From: Streptomyces cavernicola
GTDB lineage: Bacteria; Actinomycetota; Actinomycetes; Streptomycetales; Streptomycetaceae
Reading direction: 5' to 3'
Length of the DNA stretch: 64,000 bases
NCBI RefSeq assembly: GCF_029968035.1
Contig: NZ_JASCIQ010000006.1
Coordinates: 124,001-188,000, forward strand
Position numbers and translations under genes: made by a program. The notes below the pieces were generated by a model, which was given only the letters and a program-made list of their open reading frames with translations, was not told where the DNA came from and made no database searches. Shown in pieces: positions 51,641 through 60,429 of this stretch. Positions within the stretch are counted from its first letter, which is position 1. Each line of letters starts with the position of its first letter.

Positions 51641-52111
51641 GGCTGGGCAAGGGGGTGCGGGGGAGCGAGATTCAATTGTGATGTGGGGTGCGCGGATGAG
51701 CGGCTTTGTTTTTCGGGGCTCGGGTCGACGGTTCCGCGAGGTCCGGCCGAGCTCTTGTCGGGCTTGGCCGGCCTTGGTCGGGGGCTTGTGTCGACCGTTC
51801 CGTCTGGTTGCGCGGGGCTCGGTCTGCGGGGTTCGGGTCGGGCGATCCGCACCGTCGTACGGGGTGCTGTCCGCGGGGCTGCCGCCCCGGACCCCGCCTG
51901 GGGCTCCGCCCCAGCCCCCTTCATCGGCCTGCGGCCTCGTCCTCAGGCGCCGGACGGGCTGGATCGCCGGCCTGCGGCCTCGCCCCCGAGCGCTGGACGG
52001 GCTGGTTCTCGGTCACCGGCCTCCCCCCCCCCCACGCACACCAGCCGGGCTGAGCGGTAGCCCTCCCGCCTCGCCCCCTCCCGAGTGCAGGTCGGACGGA
52101 TCCAGGCGCCG
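51641..52111. other. gene-free interval between rbsR and the MerR fusion gene
   Basis: About 470 bp with no coding frame of the expected composition. It contains copies of the CTCAGGCGCCGGACGGGCTGG-type dispersed repeat near 51937 and 51985, and a run of 12 Cs at about 52024-52035. The 51700-51830 part holds repeated GTCGAC-(GG/CG)TTCCG. The homopolymer makes sequence accuracy here doubtful. Confidence 0.45.
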
Positions 52112-52142
52112 TTGACCCTGACGTCACGTCATGCCGCATAGT
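52112..52142 (+). promoter_or_regulatory. MerR-type leaderless promoter
   Basis: TTGACC (52112-52117), a 19-bp spacer containing the palindrome TGACGTCA, and CATAGT (52137-52142) form the long-spacer layout that MerR proteins activate by twisting DNA. The ATG at 52150 starts seven bases later, so the transcript is probably leaderless. The gene presumably regulates itself. Confidence 0.7.
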
Positions 52143-52149
52143 CCGTTGC

Positions 52150-53271
52150 ATGGAGGAGCTGGAGCGTCTGACCGTCGGGCGGGTGGCCGAGTTGGCCGGT
52201 GTGACCGTTCGTACGCTGCATCACTACGACAGGATCGGCCTCGTGCGGCCGTCCGCGCGGACCGCCGGCGGGTACCGGGCCTACGCGGCCGGCGACGTGG
52301 AGCGTCTGCGGGAGGTGCTCGCCTACCGGCGGCTCGGCTTCGGGCTGCGCGAGATCGCCGCTCTCGTCGACGATCCGGCCACCGACGCGGTCGCCCACCT
52401 GCGCCGGCTGCGCGGCCTCCTCCTCGACCAGCGCGACCGGGCCGCGGCCATGGTGACGGCCATCGATCGGGAACTGGAGGCGCGTGCCATGGGGGTCAGG
52501 ACCACGCCGGAGGAGCAACTCAAGGTGTTCGGAGCGGAGTTGTACGACACCATCGGGTCCGCCTACCCGGCGACGCGGCGCACCGAGCCGCGGATCGCCG
52601 CCAGGATCTGGGAGGCGCTCGGGGACGCGCGGACCGTCCTCAACGTCGGGGCGGGCACCGGCTCGTACGAGCCCCGCGACCGTGACGTGACGGCGGTGGA
52701 GCCGTCGGCGGTCATGCGGGCGCAGCGTCCGGCGGGCGCGGCTCCGTGTGTGGCGGCGAGCGCGGAGAACCTGCCGTTCGAGGACCGGTCCTTCGACGCC
52801 GCGATGGCGGTCAGCACCGTCCACCACTGGCCGGACCCGGTCGCCGGCCTCCGGGAGATGCGGCGCGTGGCCCGGCGCGTGGTGGTCTTCACGTACGACG
52901 CGAGCACGACCGGGTGGCTCGAACGGTTCTGGCTCACCCGCGACTACCTGCCCGAGTTCGGCGAACTCCTCGCCGACTGGCCCTCGTTGGCCGACCTGAC
53001 CCGCGCGATCGGCGGCCGCGCTGAGCCCGTGCTGGTCCCCTGGGACTGCACCGACGGCTTCTTCGAGGCCCACTGGCGGCGGCCCGAGGCGTACTTGGAC
53101 GAGCAGGTGCGCCGCGCGGTGTCCGTCTGGACCAGGGTCGGGGCGGAGGCCGAGCGGCGGGCGGTGGAGGGCCTGCGCGACGACCTCGCCTCGGGCTGCT
53201 GGGCAGAACGCAACCGCGACCTCGTCGCCCTTGACGCGGCAGAGCTCGGCCTCCGACTGCTGGTGGCTTGA
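52150..53271 (+). CDS. MerR regulator fused to a SAM-dependent methyltransferase
   Basis: This 373-residue protein has a MerR wHTH (LTVGRVAELAGVTVRTLHHY, 7-26), the adjoining RPSARTAGGYRAY wing, and the dimerisation coiled coil to about residue 112. MGVRTTPEEQLKVFG then recalls the TipA linker. Instead of the TipAS drug-binding domain, a class I methyltransferase follows: VLNVGAGTGSYE (163-174) and DAAMAVSTVHHWPDPVAGLR. It may sense a small molecule and modify it. No ribosome site, consistent with a leaderless transcript. Confidence 0.9.
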   Translation: MEELERLTVGRVAELAGVTVRTLHHYDRIGLVRPSARTAGGYRAYAAGDVERLREVLAYRRLGFGLREIAALVDDPATDAVAHLRRLRGLLLDQRDRAAAMVTAIDRELEARAMGVRTTPEEQLKVFGAELYDTIGSAYPATRRTEPRIAARIWEALGDARTVLNVGAGTGSYEPRDRDVTAVEPSAVMRAQRPAGAAPCVAASAENLPFEDRSFDAAMAVSTVHHWPDPVAGLREMRRVARRVVVFTYDASTTGWLERFWLTRDYLPEFGELLADWPSLADLTRAIGGRAEPVLVPWDCTDGFFEAHWRRPEAYLDEQVRRAVSVWTRVGAEAERRAVEGLRDDLASGCWAERNRDLVALDAAELGLRLLVA

Positions 53272-53361
53272 GCATGAACTCCGGGGGTGGGGGCGGGGGT
53301 TGGTGCCCCGCCCTCGGGTCCCGGGTCCCGGGTTCCGGGTCCCCTCAACCCCGAAGGCCCC

Positions 53362-53592
53362 CTACGCCCCCTGCCGTACCCCGTTCTCCGCCATCAGGTC
53401 CGCCACCAGTTGGAACAGGCGCTGTTCGTTGCCGGCCAAGCCCGCCGCCCGCAGTGCGCGGTCGGTCTCGGCCATGGGTTCGTGGAGCAGGGGTGGCGCG
53501 CCTGCGGGATGTGACGTGTCGTCGAGCGTCGCACGCACGCCCTTCACGAGCCTCACGTACGCCTGCACCGCCGCCAGTTCAAGATCTGTCAT
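53362..53592 (-). CDS. small conserved hypothetical protein (76 aa)
   Basis: This 76-residue protein begins LELAAVQAYVRLVKGVRATL and is mostly helical with acidic and basic patches. The ATG at 53592 follows GAGGAGGAGAAGG. It has no Cys or known motif. Its position between the MerR fusion gene and the metallophosphoesterase gives no functional hint. Confidence 0.72.
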   Translation of the reverse strand: MTDLELAAVQAYVRLVKGVRATLDDTSHPAGAPPLLHEPMAETDRALRAAGLAGNEQRLFQLVADLMAENGVRQGA

Positions 53593-53748
53593 CGTCCTTC
53601 TCCTCCTCGAAGCGTCGGACTGCCCGACTCCCCAGTCTTGCGTGCGCCACTGACAACGGGCGGAATCCCGGCCGTCGGTGCACGCGGACGGACCAAGATC
53701 CAGAGCAGGTTCGCGGGGCAACGCCGCTGCCGGTGACGGCAGTTGAGT

Positions 53749-53766
53749 GGTAGTAAAGTTTCCTAA
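53749..53766. promoter_or_regulatory. AT-rich GTAAAGTTTCCTAAC element
   Basis: This 15-bp motif stands in an AT-rich patch about 90 bp upstream of the secreted phosphoesterase. In Streptomyces, AT-rich motifs of this sort are often seen near genes for secreted enzymes. It is a candidate promoter or operator; its regulator is unknown. Confidence 0.35.
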
Positions 53767-53856
53767 CAAAGTGCGTCCCGGTATCTTGACGCGTACATGG
53801 CGCATCGCCAGGATTCCTCGCGACGGCTCCCCCCACGCCGACCGAGGAGACCCCCC

Positions 53857-54831
53857 ATGTCGCGCAGCCACATCACCCGTACGCACATAGCCCGCCGTCC
53901 CGAATCCCCGTTCCGGAAGCGGAAGTTCGTGATTCCCGCCGCGCTCGGCGGCGCGCTCGCCGTCGTCGAGGGCGCGTTGCTCTGGTCGCCCGCCGGGGCC
54001 GCCGACGCCGCGCCCGCGCAGCGGCCGCGCGCCGCCTTCACGGCGGTGGCCGTGGGCGACATCGCCGAGCAGTGCACCGCCGACGACAGCGGATGCGAGC
54101 ACCCGAAGACCGCCGCGCAGGTCGAGAAGATCGCCCCGTCGTTCGTCATGACCATGGGCGACAACCAGTACGACGACGCCCGCCTCCAGGACTTCGAGCG
54201 CTACTACGACACGACCTGGGGCGCGTTCAAGGACAAGACGCGGCCGGTGCCGGGCAACCACGAGACGTACGACCCGGACGGGCCGCTCGCCGGGTACAAG
54301 GCGTACTTCGGGGACGTCGCCTACCCCGAGGGCAAGAGCTACTACAGCTACGACCAGGGCAACTGGCACTTCGTCGCCCTCGACTCGAACAGCTTCGACG
54401 ACGACGCGCAGCTCGACTGGCTGAAGGCCGACCTCGCCGCAAACGACAAGAAGTGCGTGGCCGCGTACTGGCACCACCCGCTGTACTCCTCCGGCGAGCA
54501 CGGCAACGACCCCGTCGGCCGCCCGGTGTGGAAGCTGCTCGACGACGCGGGCGCCGAGCTCGTCCTGAACGGCCACGACCACCACTACGAGCGGTTCGCG
54601 CCGCAGGACGCCGACGGCAACGCCGACCCGCAGGGCATCGTCGAGATCCTCGCCGGCACCGGCGGAGCCCACCCGTACAAGATCGAGGAGGTGCAGCCGA
54701 ACAGCGAGAAGCAGATCACCGACACCTTCGGGGTGGTGAAGCTGAACTTCGGGGACGACGGATTCGACTGGCAGCTCATCGGCAGCGACGGGCAGGCAGC
54801 CGACACCAGCCCGTCATACATGTGCCACTGA
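53857..54831 (+). CDS. secreted metallophosphoesterase
   Basis: This 324-residue protein has an Arg-rich N-terminus and a hydrophobic stretch FVIPAALGGALAVVEGALLW, then an AGAADAAPA cleavage-type site. Its calcineurin-like motifs are AVGDIAEQ, MGDNQYDD, GNHETYD, YWHHPLYSSG and NGHDHHYER, a complete two-metal centre. ATG 53857 has GAGGAG upstream. It probably hydrolyses phosphate esters outside the cell. It starts a three-gene run with the MFS carrier (22 bp downstream). Confidence 0.9.
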   Translation: MSRSHITRTHIARRPESPFRKRKFVIPAALGGALAVVEGALLWSPAGAADAAPAQRPRAAFTAVAVGDIAEQCTADDSGCEHPKTAAQVEKIAPSFVMTMGDNQYDDARLQDFERYYDTTWGAFKDKTRPVPGNHETYDPDGPLAGYKAYFGDVAYPEGKSYYSYDQGNWHFVALDSNSFDDDAQLDWLKADLAANDKKCVAAYWHHPLYSSGEHGNDPVGRPVWKLLDDAGAELVLNGHDHHYERFAPQDADGNADPQGIVEILAGTGGAHPYKIEEVQPNSEKQITDTFGVVKLNFGDDGFDWQLIGSDGQAADTSPSYMCH

Positions 54832-54852
54832 CCCATAGAACGACAGGCGCGT

Positions 54853-56151
54853 ATGTATCTCGCCACCACAGGCGCGGGCGCCACCTCGGGCCGTGCGCCC
54901 CGGCGCGGCCGTGTCGCCGGACCCGTCCTCGCGCTCGGCGCGGTCAGCCTCGTCACCGACATCTCATCCGAGATGGTCACGGCCGTGCTCCCGCTCTACT
55001 TCGTTCTCCAACTCGGCCTGTCCCCGCTGCAGTTCGGTTTCCTCGACGGTCTCTACAACGCCGTCACCGCCGTCGTGCGGCTCGCGGGCGGGCACGCCGC
55101 CGACCGCGGCGGCCGCCACAAACTCGTCGCCGGCGGCGGCTACGCCCTCTCCGCGCTCTCCCGCCTCGGCCTGCTCCTCGCGGGCGGCGCCACCGCGGGC
55201 ATCGGCGCGGCTCTCGCGGCCGACCGGATCGGCAAGGGCGTACGGACCGCGCCGCGCGACGCGCTGATCTCGCTGAGCAGCCCGCCCGACCAACTCGGCC
55301 GCGCCTTCGGCGTGCACCGCGCGATGGACACGACCGGTGCGCTGCTCGGCCCGCTCGCCGCGTTCGCCCTGCTGTGGGCCACGGCCGACGCGTACGACGC
55401 GGTGTTCGTCGTCAGCTTCTGCTGCGGGCTGCTCGGTGTGCTCCTGCTCGTGGCGTTCGTGCCGGGGCGCCGGGACCTGCCGCGCGCGGCGACACGCACC
55501 CCCCGGGCCTCCCCTTCGCGCGCCCGTGACCTGCTGAAAGTCCCTTCGTTCCGCCGCATCCTCGCAGCCGCCGCGGTGCTCGGGGCGGCCACCGTCGGCG
55601 ACGCGTTCGTGTATCTGCTGCTGCAGCGCCGGATCGGCTTCGCCGAGAGCTGGTTCCCGCTGCTTCCGCTCGGCGCGGCCGCCGTGTATCTGCTGCTCGC
55701 CGTGCCCGCGGGCCGGCTCGGCGACCGCATCGGCCGCCGCGTGCCGTTCCTCGCGGGCCATGCCGCACTCGCCGCCGCGTACGCCCTGCTCCTCACCCCG
55801 CTCGGCGGCACGGCGCTCCTCGTGGGCGTCCTGCTGCTCGTTGGCGTCTTCTACGCGGCGACCGACGGCGTCCTGATGGCGCTCGCCGGGCCGTTCCTGC
55901 CGACAGAACGCCGCGCCGCCGGCCTTGCCGTGGTGCAGACGGGCCAGGCCCTCAGCCGCCTCCTCGCCGCCGCCGGGTTCGGCGCGGCATGGACGTGGTG
56001 GGGTACGACCACGGCCCTGACGGCGGCCGTACTGGCGCTGCTCGTGGCACTCAGCGCGGCGGCGTGGCTGTTGCGGGGCGTCGAATCCGGAAGGCCCGAT
56101 CACTTCAACGCGCGGACAGCAGACGCCTGTTCGGAAGGTGCCGCGTCATGA
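54853..56151 (+). CDS. MFS transporter
   Basis: This 432-residue protein has twelve hydrophobic segments, with VTDISSEMVTAVLPLYFVLQ at the start, the loop LAGGHAADRGGRHKLVAGGG and DRIGKGVRTAPRDALISLSS. Relatives include uncharacterised exporters and permeases of phosphorylated or drug compounds. It ends with a four-base overlap (ATGA) onto the beta-propeller gene, so the two are translationally coupled. Substrate unknown. Confidence 0.9.
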   Translation: MYLATTGAGATSGRAPRRGRVAGPVLALGAVSLVTDISSEMVTAVLPLYFVLQLGLSPLQFGFLDGLYNAVTAVVRLAGGHAADRGGRHKLVAGGGYALSALSRLGLLLAGGATAGIGAALAADRIGKGVRTAPRDALISLSSPPDQLGRAFGVHRAMDTTGALLGPLAAFALLWATADAYDAVFVVSFCCGLLGVLLLVAFVPGRRDLPRAATRTPRASPSRARDLLKVPSFRRILAAAAVLGAATVGDAFVYLLLQRRIGFAESWFPLLPLGAAAVYLLLAVPAGRLGDRIGRRVPFLAGHAALAAAYALLLTPLGGTALLVGVLLLVGVFYAATDGVLMALAGPFLPTERRAAGLAVVQTGQALSRLLAAAGFGAAWTWWGTTTALTAAVLALLVALSAAAWLLRGVESGRPDHFNARTADACSEGAAS

Positions 56152-57167
56152 ACCTCACCCCGAGGGCCTCCCTGCGCACCCGCGTCCTCGCCGTCGCCCT
56201 GGCCGCCGCCGTCCTGGCGGGTGTCGCCGTCGCCTACACCGTGCAGGCCGCCCGCCGCGCCCAACCGGCCGCCACAGCCTCGGAGTTCGGCCTCACGGCA
56301 GGGCAGTTGTACGTACGCGACGAGCGCGGCGGCACGGACGACGGACGCATCGCCCACGTACCCCTGGACGCCCCGGAAAAGGCCGGGCAGCGCCGAACCG
56401 GTGGCGGTCCGGCCTGCGCGCGGTTCTACGCGGCGGGCGGCACCGCGCTCTGCCTGCAGCGGCGGCCCGGCATCCCGCCCAAGTCGTACGCGGTCGTCCT
56501 GGACCGGGAGTTGCGCGAGAAGCGGCGGATCGCGCTCACCGGCATCCCCGACCGGGCGCGCGTGTCCGCCTCCGGCCGGATGCTGTCCTGGACCATGTTC
56601 GCCACCGGCGACTCCTACGCGGGCTCGTCCTTCTCCACCCGCACCTCGATCCTCGACACCCGCACCGGCTACCTCGTCAAGAACATGGAGGAGATCCCCC
56701 TCACCGTCGACGGCCGCCGCTACCACTCCCCGGACGTCAACTACTGGGGTGTCACCTTCGCCGACGACGACAACCGCTTCTACGCCACCGTCTCCACCAA
56801 GGGCCGGACGTACCTGGTCCGCGGCGACATGCGCCGCTGGTCCGCGCGCGCCCTGCGCACGAACGTGGAGTGCCCGTCCCTGTCCCCGGACGGCACCCGC
56901 ATCGCGTTCAAGAAGCGGGTACGGGAAGGGAGTTCGGACCCGTGGCGGCTGTACGTCCTCGACCTGCGCACGATGCACGAACACCCCGTCGCCGAGCGGC
57001 GCAACGTGGACGACCAGGCAGCCTGGCTCGACGACGACACCCTTGCGTACGCGCTGCCGAGCGGTGAAGGTGGCCGCAAGAGCGACGTCTGGACGGTTCC
57101 GGCTGACGGGTCGGGCACCCCCAACGTGCTTGCGCGGGAAGCGAGTTCACCGTCCGCCGTGCGGTGA
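56148..57167 (+). CDS. secreted or membrane-anchored beta-propeller (TolB-like) protein
   Basis: This 339-residue protein starts with Arg-rich residues and one hydrophobic helix LAVALAAAVLAGVAVAYTV, which could be a signal anchor. The rest is beta-rich, with propeller-like blades such as CPSLSPDGTRIAFKKRVREG and AAWLDDDTLAYALPSGEGG. TolB-like propellers bind proteins or ligands. Its ATG overlaps the MFS stop. It may be the outside partner of the transporter. Confidence 0.78.
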   Translation: MNLTPRASLRTRVLAVALAAAVLAGVAVAYTVQAARRAQPAATASEFGLTAGQLYVRDERGGTDDGRIAHVPLDAPEKAGQRRTGGGPACARFYAAGGTALCLQRRPGIPPKSYAVVLDRELREKRRIALTGIPDRARVSASGRMLSWTMFATGDSYAGSSFSTRTSILDTRTGYLVKNMEEIPLTVDGRRYHSPDVNYWGVTFADDDNRFYATVSTKGRTYLVRGDMRRWSARALRTNVECPSLSPDGTRIAFKKRVREGSSDPWRLYVLDLRTMHEHPVAERRNVDDQAAWLDDDTLAYALPSGEGGRKSDVWTVPADGSGTPNVLAREASSPSAVR

Positions 57168-57240
57168 CCCGGCACGCGAAGGCCTTCAGCGGTAGCCGTG
57201 GGAGTTCGAGGGCGAGCGCCTCAGCGCGATACGGGGCCCG

Positions 57241-57264
57241 GAGTCGGAGTCGGAGTCGGAGTCA
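57241..57264. repeat. GAGTCG hexanucleotide repeat at the end of the adenylation-like gene
   Basis: Four hexamers (three GAGTCG, one GAGTCA) run 57241-57264. The last carries the stop codon (TGA on the minus strand, 57264-57262). The other frames contain no obvious lost C-terminus. Confidence 0.65.
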
Positions 57265-58587
57265 GAGGAGGAGAACGGTCCCGTCCGGCAGGACCCGCGC
57301 CGCCGTCCCCGTGCGGAGGAACCCGTCCGGTGTGAAGGCGCGCGCGTCGTGTTCGGGTGCGCGGTAGTGGCCGCGTGGGGTGTAGGGGCCGCGGAAGAGC
57401 AGCTCGCCGGGTTCGCCGGGCGGTACGTCGCTGCCGTGGGCGTCGACGATGCGGATCTCGTCGTCGGGGGAGAGTGGGCGTCCCTGTGTGCCGAGGACCG
57501 TCTCGTACGCGTCGGAGAGGCGGGTGAGCGTGAGCGGCCCCGCCGCCGTGCCGTGCACCTGCTGCAGGCCGCACCCCAGGGTCGTGCCGATCCGCTGGGC
57601 GGTCGCGTACGGCAACGGGCCGCCGCCCACCTGCACGAGCCGCAGGCTGTTCAAGTCGGCCCGCACAGCGGGAAGTTGAGACATCCAGTGGTCGACTGCG
57701 GCGGGCGTGAGCGAGGTGACCGTGACCCGTTCCCGCTCGACGGCCGGGAGGCACACGCCCGGGTCGGCGTCCTCGGCCAGGACGACGGTGCCGCCCACGC
57801 AGAGCGTGCCGATGACGCCAGGGCCGCCGAGGCCGAAGGCCGAAGCGGCGGGCAGCGCGGCCAGGTACACGTCGTCCGCGGTGAGCGCCGCCGCGTCCGC
57901 CGCGGCCCGCGCCTGGTACGCGTAGTCGTCGTGGGTGCGCGGCACGAGCGTGGGCGCGGCCGTGCTGTCGTCGCAGGGCAGCAGGAACGCCACGTCGTCG
58001 GCGCCGAGCGGCGGCGCGGGCTCGGGCGGTGCGTCGACCGAGCCGAGCGGGGCGTAGTGGCAGCCCGACACGTCGGTCCTGAGCCCGCCGCCGTACGCGG
58101 ACGCGCCCGGTGGGTCGAAGGTGAACACCCGCCGCAGATAAGGGCCTTGGGCGGCGATGGCGGCGGCCGTCGCCATGTGGTCGACGCCGTTGTACGCCGT
58201 GGGGCAGACATAGCCGACGGCCTCCGTGAGCCGTACGACACGCGCCACCTCAGGCGCCTCGTACGAGAGCGGCAGGAGCACCGGCACCGCGCCGGCGCGC
58301 AGCAGTCCGAAGAGGGCCACCACGAACTCGGGGACGTTCGGCAGCTGCACGACGACCCGCTGCCGGGGCCGGATGCCGCGCAGCCGGAACCCGGCGGCCA
58401 TGCGGTCCGCGCGCCGGTCCAGGTTCGCGTACGTGAGCCGGGTCGCGCCGTGCACGAGCGCCGTGCGGGGGCCGTGGTCGAGGGCCCAGAGGCGCAGCAG
58501 GTTGTCGAGCGTGCAGCCGCTCCAGTGCCCGGCCGCCCAGTAGCGGTCCACGAACTCCTCGGGCCAGGGCGTGCAGCCGTCGAGCAT
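57262..58587 (-). CDS. degenerate DhbE-like adenylation-domain protein, lacking the C-terminal subdomain
   Basis: This 441-residue protein opens MLDGCTPWPEEFVDRYWAAG and keeps VVVQLPNVPEFVVALFGLLR, typical of 2,3-dihydroxybenzoate-AMP ligases. The catalytic motifs are altered. A3, normally GGTTGxPK-like, is CDDSTAAPT (205-213). A5 is HGTAAGP with Ala where Glu is expected (near 349). A7 is LRTGTAARV with Thr replacing Asp. It ends at DGTVLLL, about 100 residues short, without the A10 lysine. ATG 58587 follows AAGGAGC. Inactivity is probable, though a binding or regulatory role is possible. Confidence 0.82.
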   Translation of the reverse strand: MLDGCTPWPEEFVDRYWAAGHWSGCTLDNLLRLWALDHGPRTALVHGATRLTYANLDRRADRMAAGFRLRGIRPRQRVVVQLPNVPEFVVALFGLLRAGAVPVLLPLSYEAPEVARVVRLTEAVGYVCPTAYNGVDHMATAAAIAAQGPYLRRVFTFDPPGASAYGGGLRTDVSGCHYAPLGSVDAPPEPAPPLGADDVAFLLPCDDSTAAPTLVPRTHDDYAYQARAAADAAALTADDVYLAALPAASAFGLGGPGVIGTLCVGGTVVLAEDADPGVCLPAVERERVTVTSLTPAAVDHWMSQLPAVRADLNSLRLVQVGGGPLPYATAQRIGTTLGCGLQQVHGTAAGPLTLTRLSDAYETVLGTQGRPLSPDDEIRIVDAHGSDVPPGEPGELLFRGPYTPRGHYRAPEHDARAFTPDGFLRTGTAARVLPDGTVLLL

Positions 58588-58790
58588 GAAGGTGCTCCTT
58601 GCTTCCTTGTTCCCTTGTTCCTTGCGGTGACCTCGGCAGTCCAGGCGCTCGGCCCGCGCGCAGGCAAGACGCAGTCCCGCCCAGGGCCGCCGGGCCACCT
58701 CGGCGGAACGTCCAAGGCGCGCCCCTGACCAGCGGGAACGGCAGGATGCCGACGGAAATGGGTTGCCGTCGCGGGCGGTGCGGCAGAACC

Positions 58791-59363
58791 ATGGACGCCA
58801 TGACCACCGCCGACACCGCCGACACCACCGTGCGCGAGGTCCGCGCCGACGAGTGGAGCGCCGCCAAGGAACTGCGCCTCGCCGCGCTGCGCGATCCGCT
58901 CGCCGCCATCGCGTTCATGGAGACCTACGAGCAGGCGCAGGCGCGGTCCGACGCGCACTGGAAGGACCGCACCGCGCGTTCCTCCGCGGGCGGGCCCCAC
59001 CGCCAGTTCGTCGCCGAGAGCCCCGAAGGCCCGGGGAGCGGGTTCGCGGGCACGGTGACGGTGATCCTGGAGGAGCCCGGCACGGAGGACTTCATGGGGG
59101 AGCGGATCGCCGAGCGGCAGGCGCACCTCGTCGCGGTGTTCGTGCGGCCCGAGCACCGGGGCGGACGGGTGGCGGCCGACCTGTTCCGGGCCGCCGTCGA
59201 CTGGGCCCGCGCGCAGGACGGCGTGCGCCGCGTCCGCCTCCTCGTGCACGTCGACAACGAGCGGGCGCTGGGCTTCTACCGCAAGGCCGGGTTCGTACGG
59301 GTCCGGGAGCTGGGCGAGGAGTGCGAGTGGGTGTACGGGGGCGTCAACTCGCCGTCGGAGTAA
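58791..59363 (+). CDS. GNAT-family N-acetyltransferase
   Basis: This 190-residue protein begins TVREVRADEWSAAKELRLAA and has VAVFVRPEHRGGRVAADLFR, the acetyl-CoA-binding RxxGxx motif, then VHVDNERALGFYRKAGFVRV near the end. It is a typical GNAT with the late N-x-x-A-x-x-F-Y-x-K-x-G-F signature. ATG 58791 is used and ATG 58800 is equally possible. It diverges from the adenylation-like gene. Its substrate is unknown. Confidence 0.87.
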   Translation: MDAMTTADTADTTVREVRADEWSAAKELRLAALRDPLAAIAFMETYEQAQARSDAHWKDRTARSSAGGPHRQFVAESPEGPGSGFAGTVTVILEEPGTEDFMGERIAERQAHLVAVFVRPEHRGGRVAADLFRAAVDWARAQDGVRRVRLLVHVDNERALGFYRKAGFVRVRELGEECEWVYGGVNSPSE

Positions 59364-59369
59364 GGGAGT

Positions 59370-60389
59370 TCAGCTGCGCGGGCCCGCGCCCGTGGATCCG
59401 CGTACCACCAGCTCCGGCTGGAACAGGAACTCGCCGGGTGGCGCGGGCGTGCCCGCGAGGTCTTCGAGGAGGGCGCGGACGGCGGCCTGGCCCATGGAGT
59501 GCACGGGCTGGCGGACCGTGGTGAGCGGCGGGTCGGTGAAGGCGATCAGCGGGGAGTCGTCGAAGCCGACCACCGAGACGTCGTCCGGGACGCGCAGGCC
59601 CAGGTCGCGGGCGGCGCGGATCGCGCCGAGCGCCATCATGTCGCTGGCGCAGACGATGCCCGTGCAGCCGCGGGCGAGCAGGGTCGCGGCCGCCGCCTGG
59701 CCGCCCTCCAGGGTGAAGAGCGAGTGCTGGACCAGGTCCGCCGTGTCCGCCTCCGCCAGGCCGAGGCGTTCCCGCAGGGCGCTCTGGAAGCCCTCGATCT
59801 TGCGGATCACCGGCACGAACCGCCGCGGGCCCACGGCCAGGCCGATACGGGTGTGGCCGAGCGCCGCGAGGTGGCTGACCGCGAGGCGCGCCGCGGCCCG
59901 GTCGTCGGTCGACACGAACGGCGCCGTGACGGCCGGCGCATAGCCGTTGACCAGGACGAACGGGACGCCCTTGGCGCGCAGCGCCTCGTAGCGGCCGGTG
60001 TCGGCGGTGGTGTCGGCGTGCAGCCCCGAGACGTAGACGATGCCGCTGACGCCGCGCTCCACGAGCATCTCGGTCAGCTCGTCCTCGGTGGAGCCGCCGG
60101 GGGTCTGGGTGGCGAGCACGGGCGTGTAGCCCTGGCGGGTCAGGTCCTGGGCGATGGTCTGGGCGAACGCCGGGAAGATCGGGTTGTCCAGCTCCGGGGT
60201 GATCAGGCCGACGAGGCCCTCGCTGCGGCGGCGCAGCCGTACCGGGCGCTCGTAGCCCAGGACGTCCAGGGCGGCGAGCACTGCCTCGCGGGTGGTCACG
60301 GCGACGCCGGGTTTGCCGTTGAGGACCCTGCTGACGGTGGCCTCGCTGACCCCCGCCTGGGCTGCGATGTCGACGAGCCGTGCGGTCAT
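59370..60389 (-). CDS. malR: LacI-family repressor of the maltose operon
   Basis: This 339-residue regulator has the HTH RLVDIAAQAGVSEATVSRVL (4-23) and a core with GLITPELDNPIFPAFAQTIA and VVGFDDSPLIAFTDPPLTTV. It diverges from malEFG, and the shared region contains CTTGCA-type operators, as in the S. coelicolor MalR system. It presumably represses malE and is released by maltose or maltodextrin. It converges with the acetyltransferase, six bases apart. Confidence 0.9.
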   Translation of the reverse strand: MTARLVDIAAQAGVSEATVSRVLNGKPGVAVTTREAVLAALDVLGYERPVRLRRRSEGLVGLITPELDNPIFPAFAQTIAQDLTRQGYTPVLATQTPGGSTEDELTEMLVERGVSGIVYVSGLHADTTADTGRYEALRAKGVPFVLVNGYAPAVTAPFVSTDDRAAARLAVSHLAALGHTRIGLAVGPRRFVPVIRKIEGFQSALRERLGLAEADTADLVQHSLFTLEGGQAAAATLLARGCTGIVCASDMMALGAIRAARDLGLRVPDDVSVVGFDDSPLIAFTDPPLTTVRQPVHSMGQAAVRALLEDLAGTPAPPGEFLFQPELVVRGSTGAGPRS

Positions 60390-60429
60390 GGGCGGACTGT
60401 ACCCGCCATCCGTCGGCTTGCCCACCGCC

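Noticed and set aside
57262..58587. Siderophore or NRPS gene cluster around the adenylation-like gene
   Set aside because: No condensation, carrier or tailoring genes are present; the neighbours are an acetyltransferase and a propeller protein.
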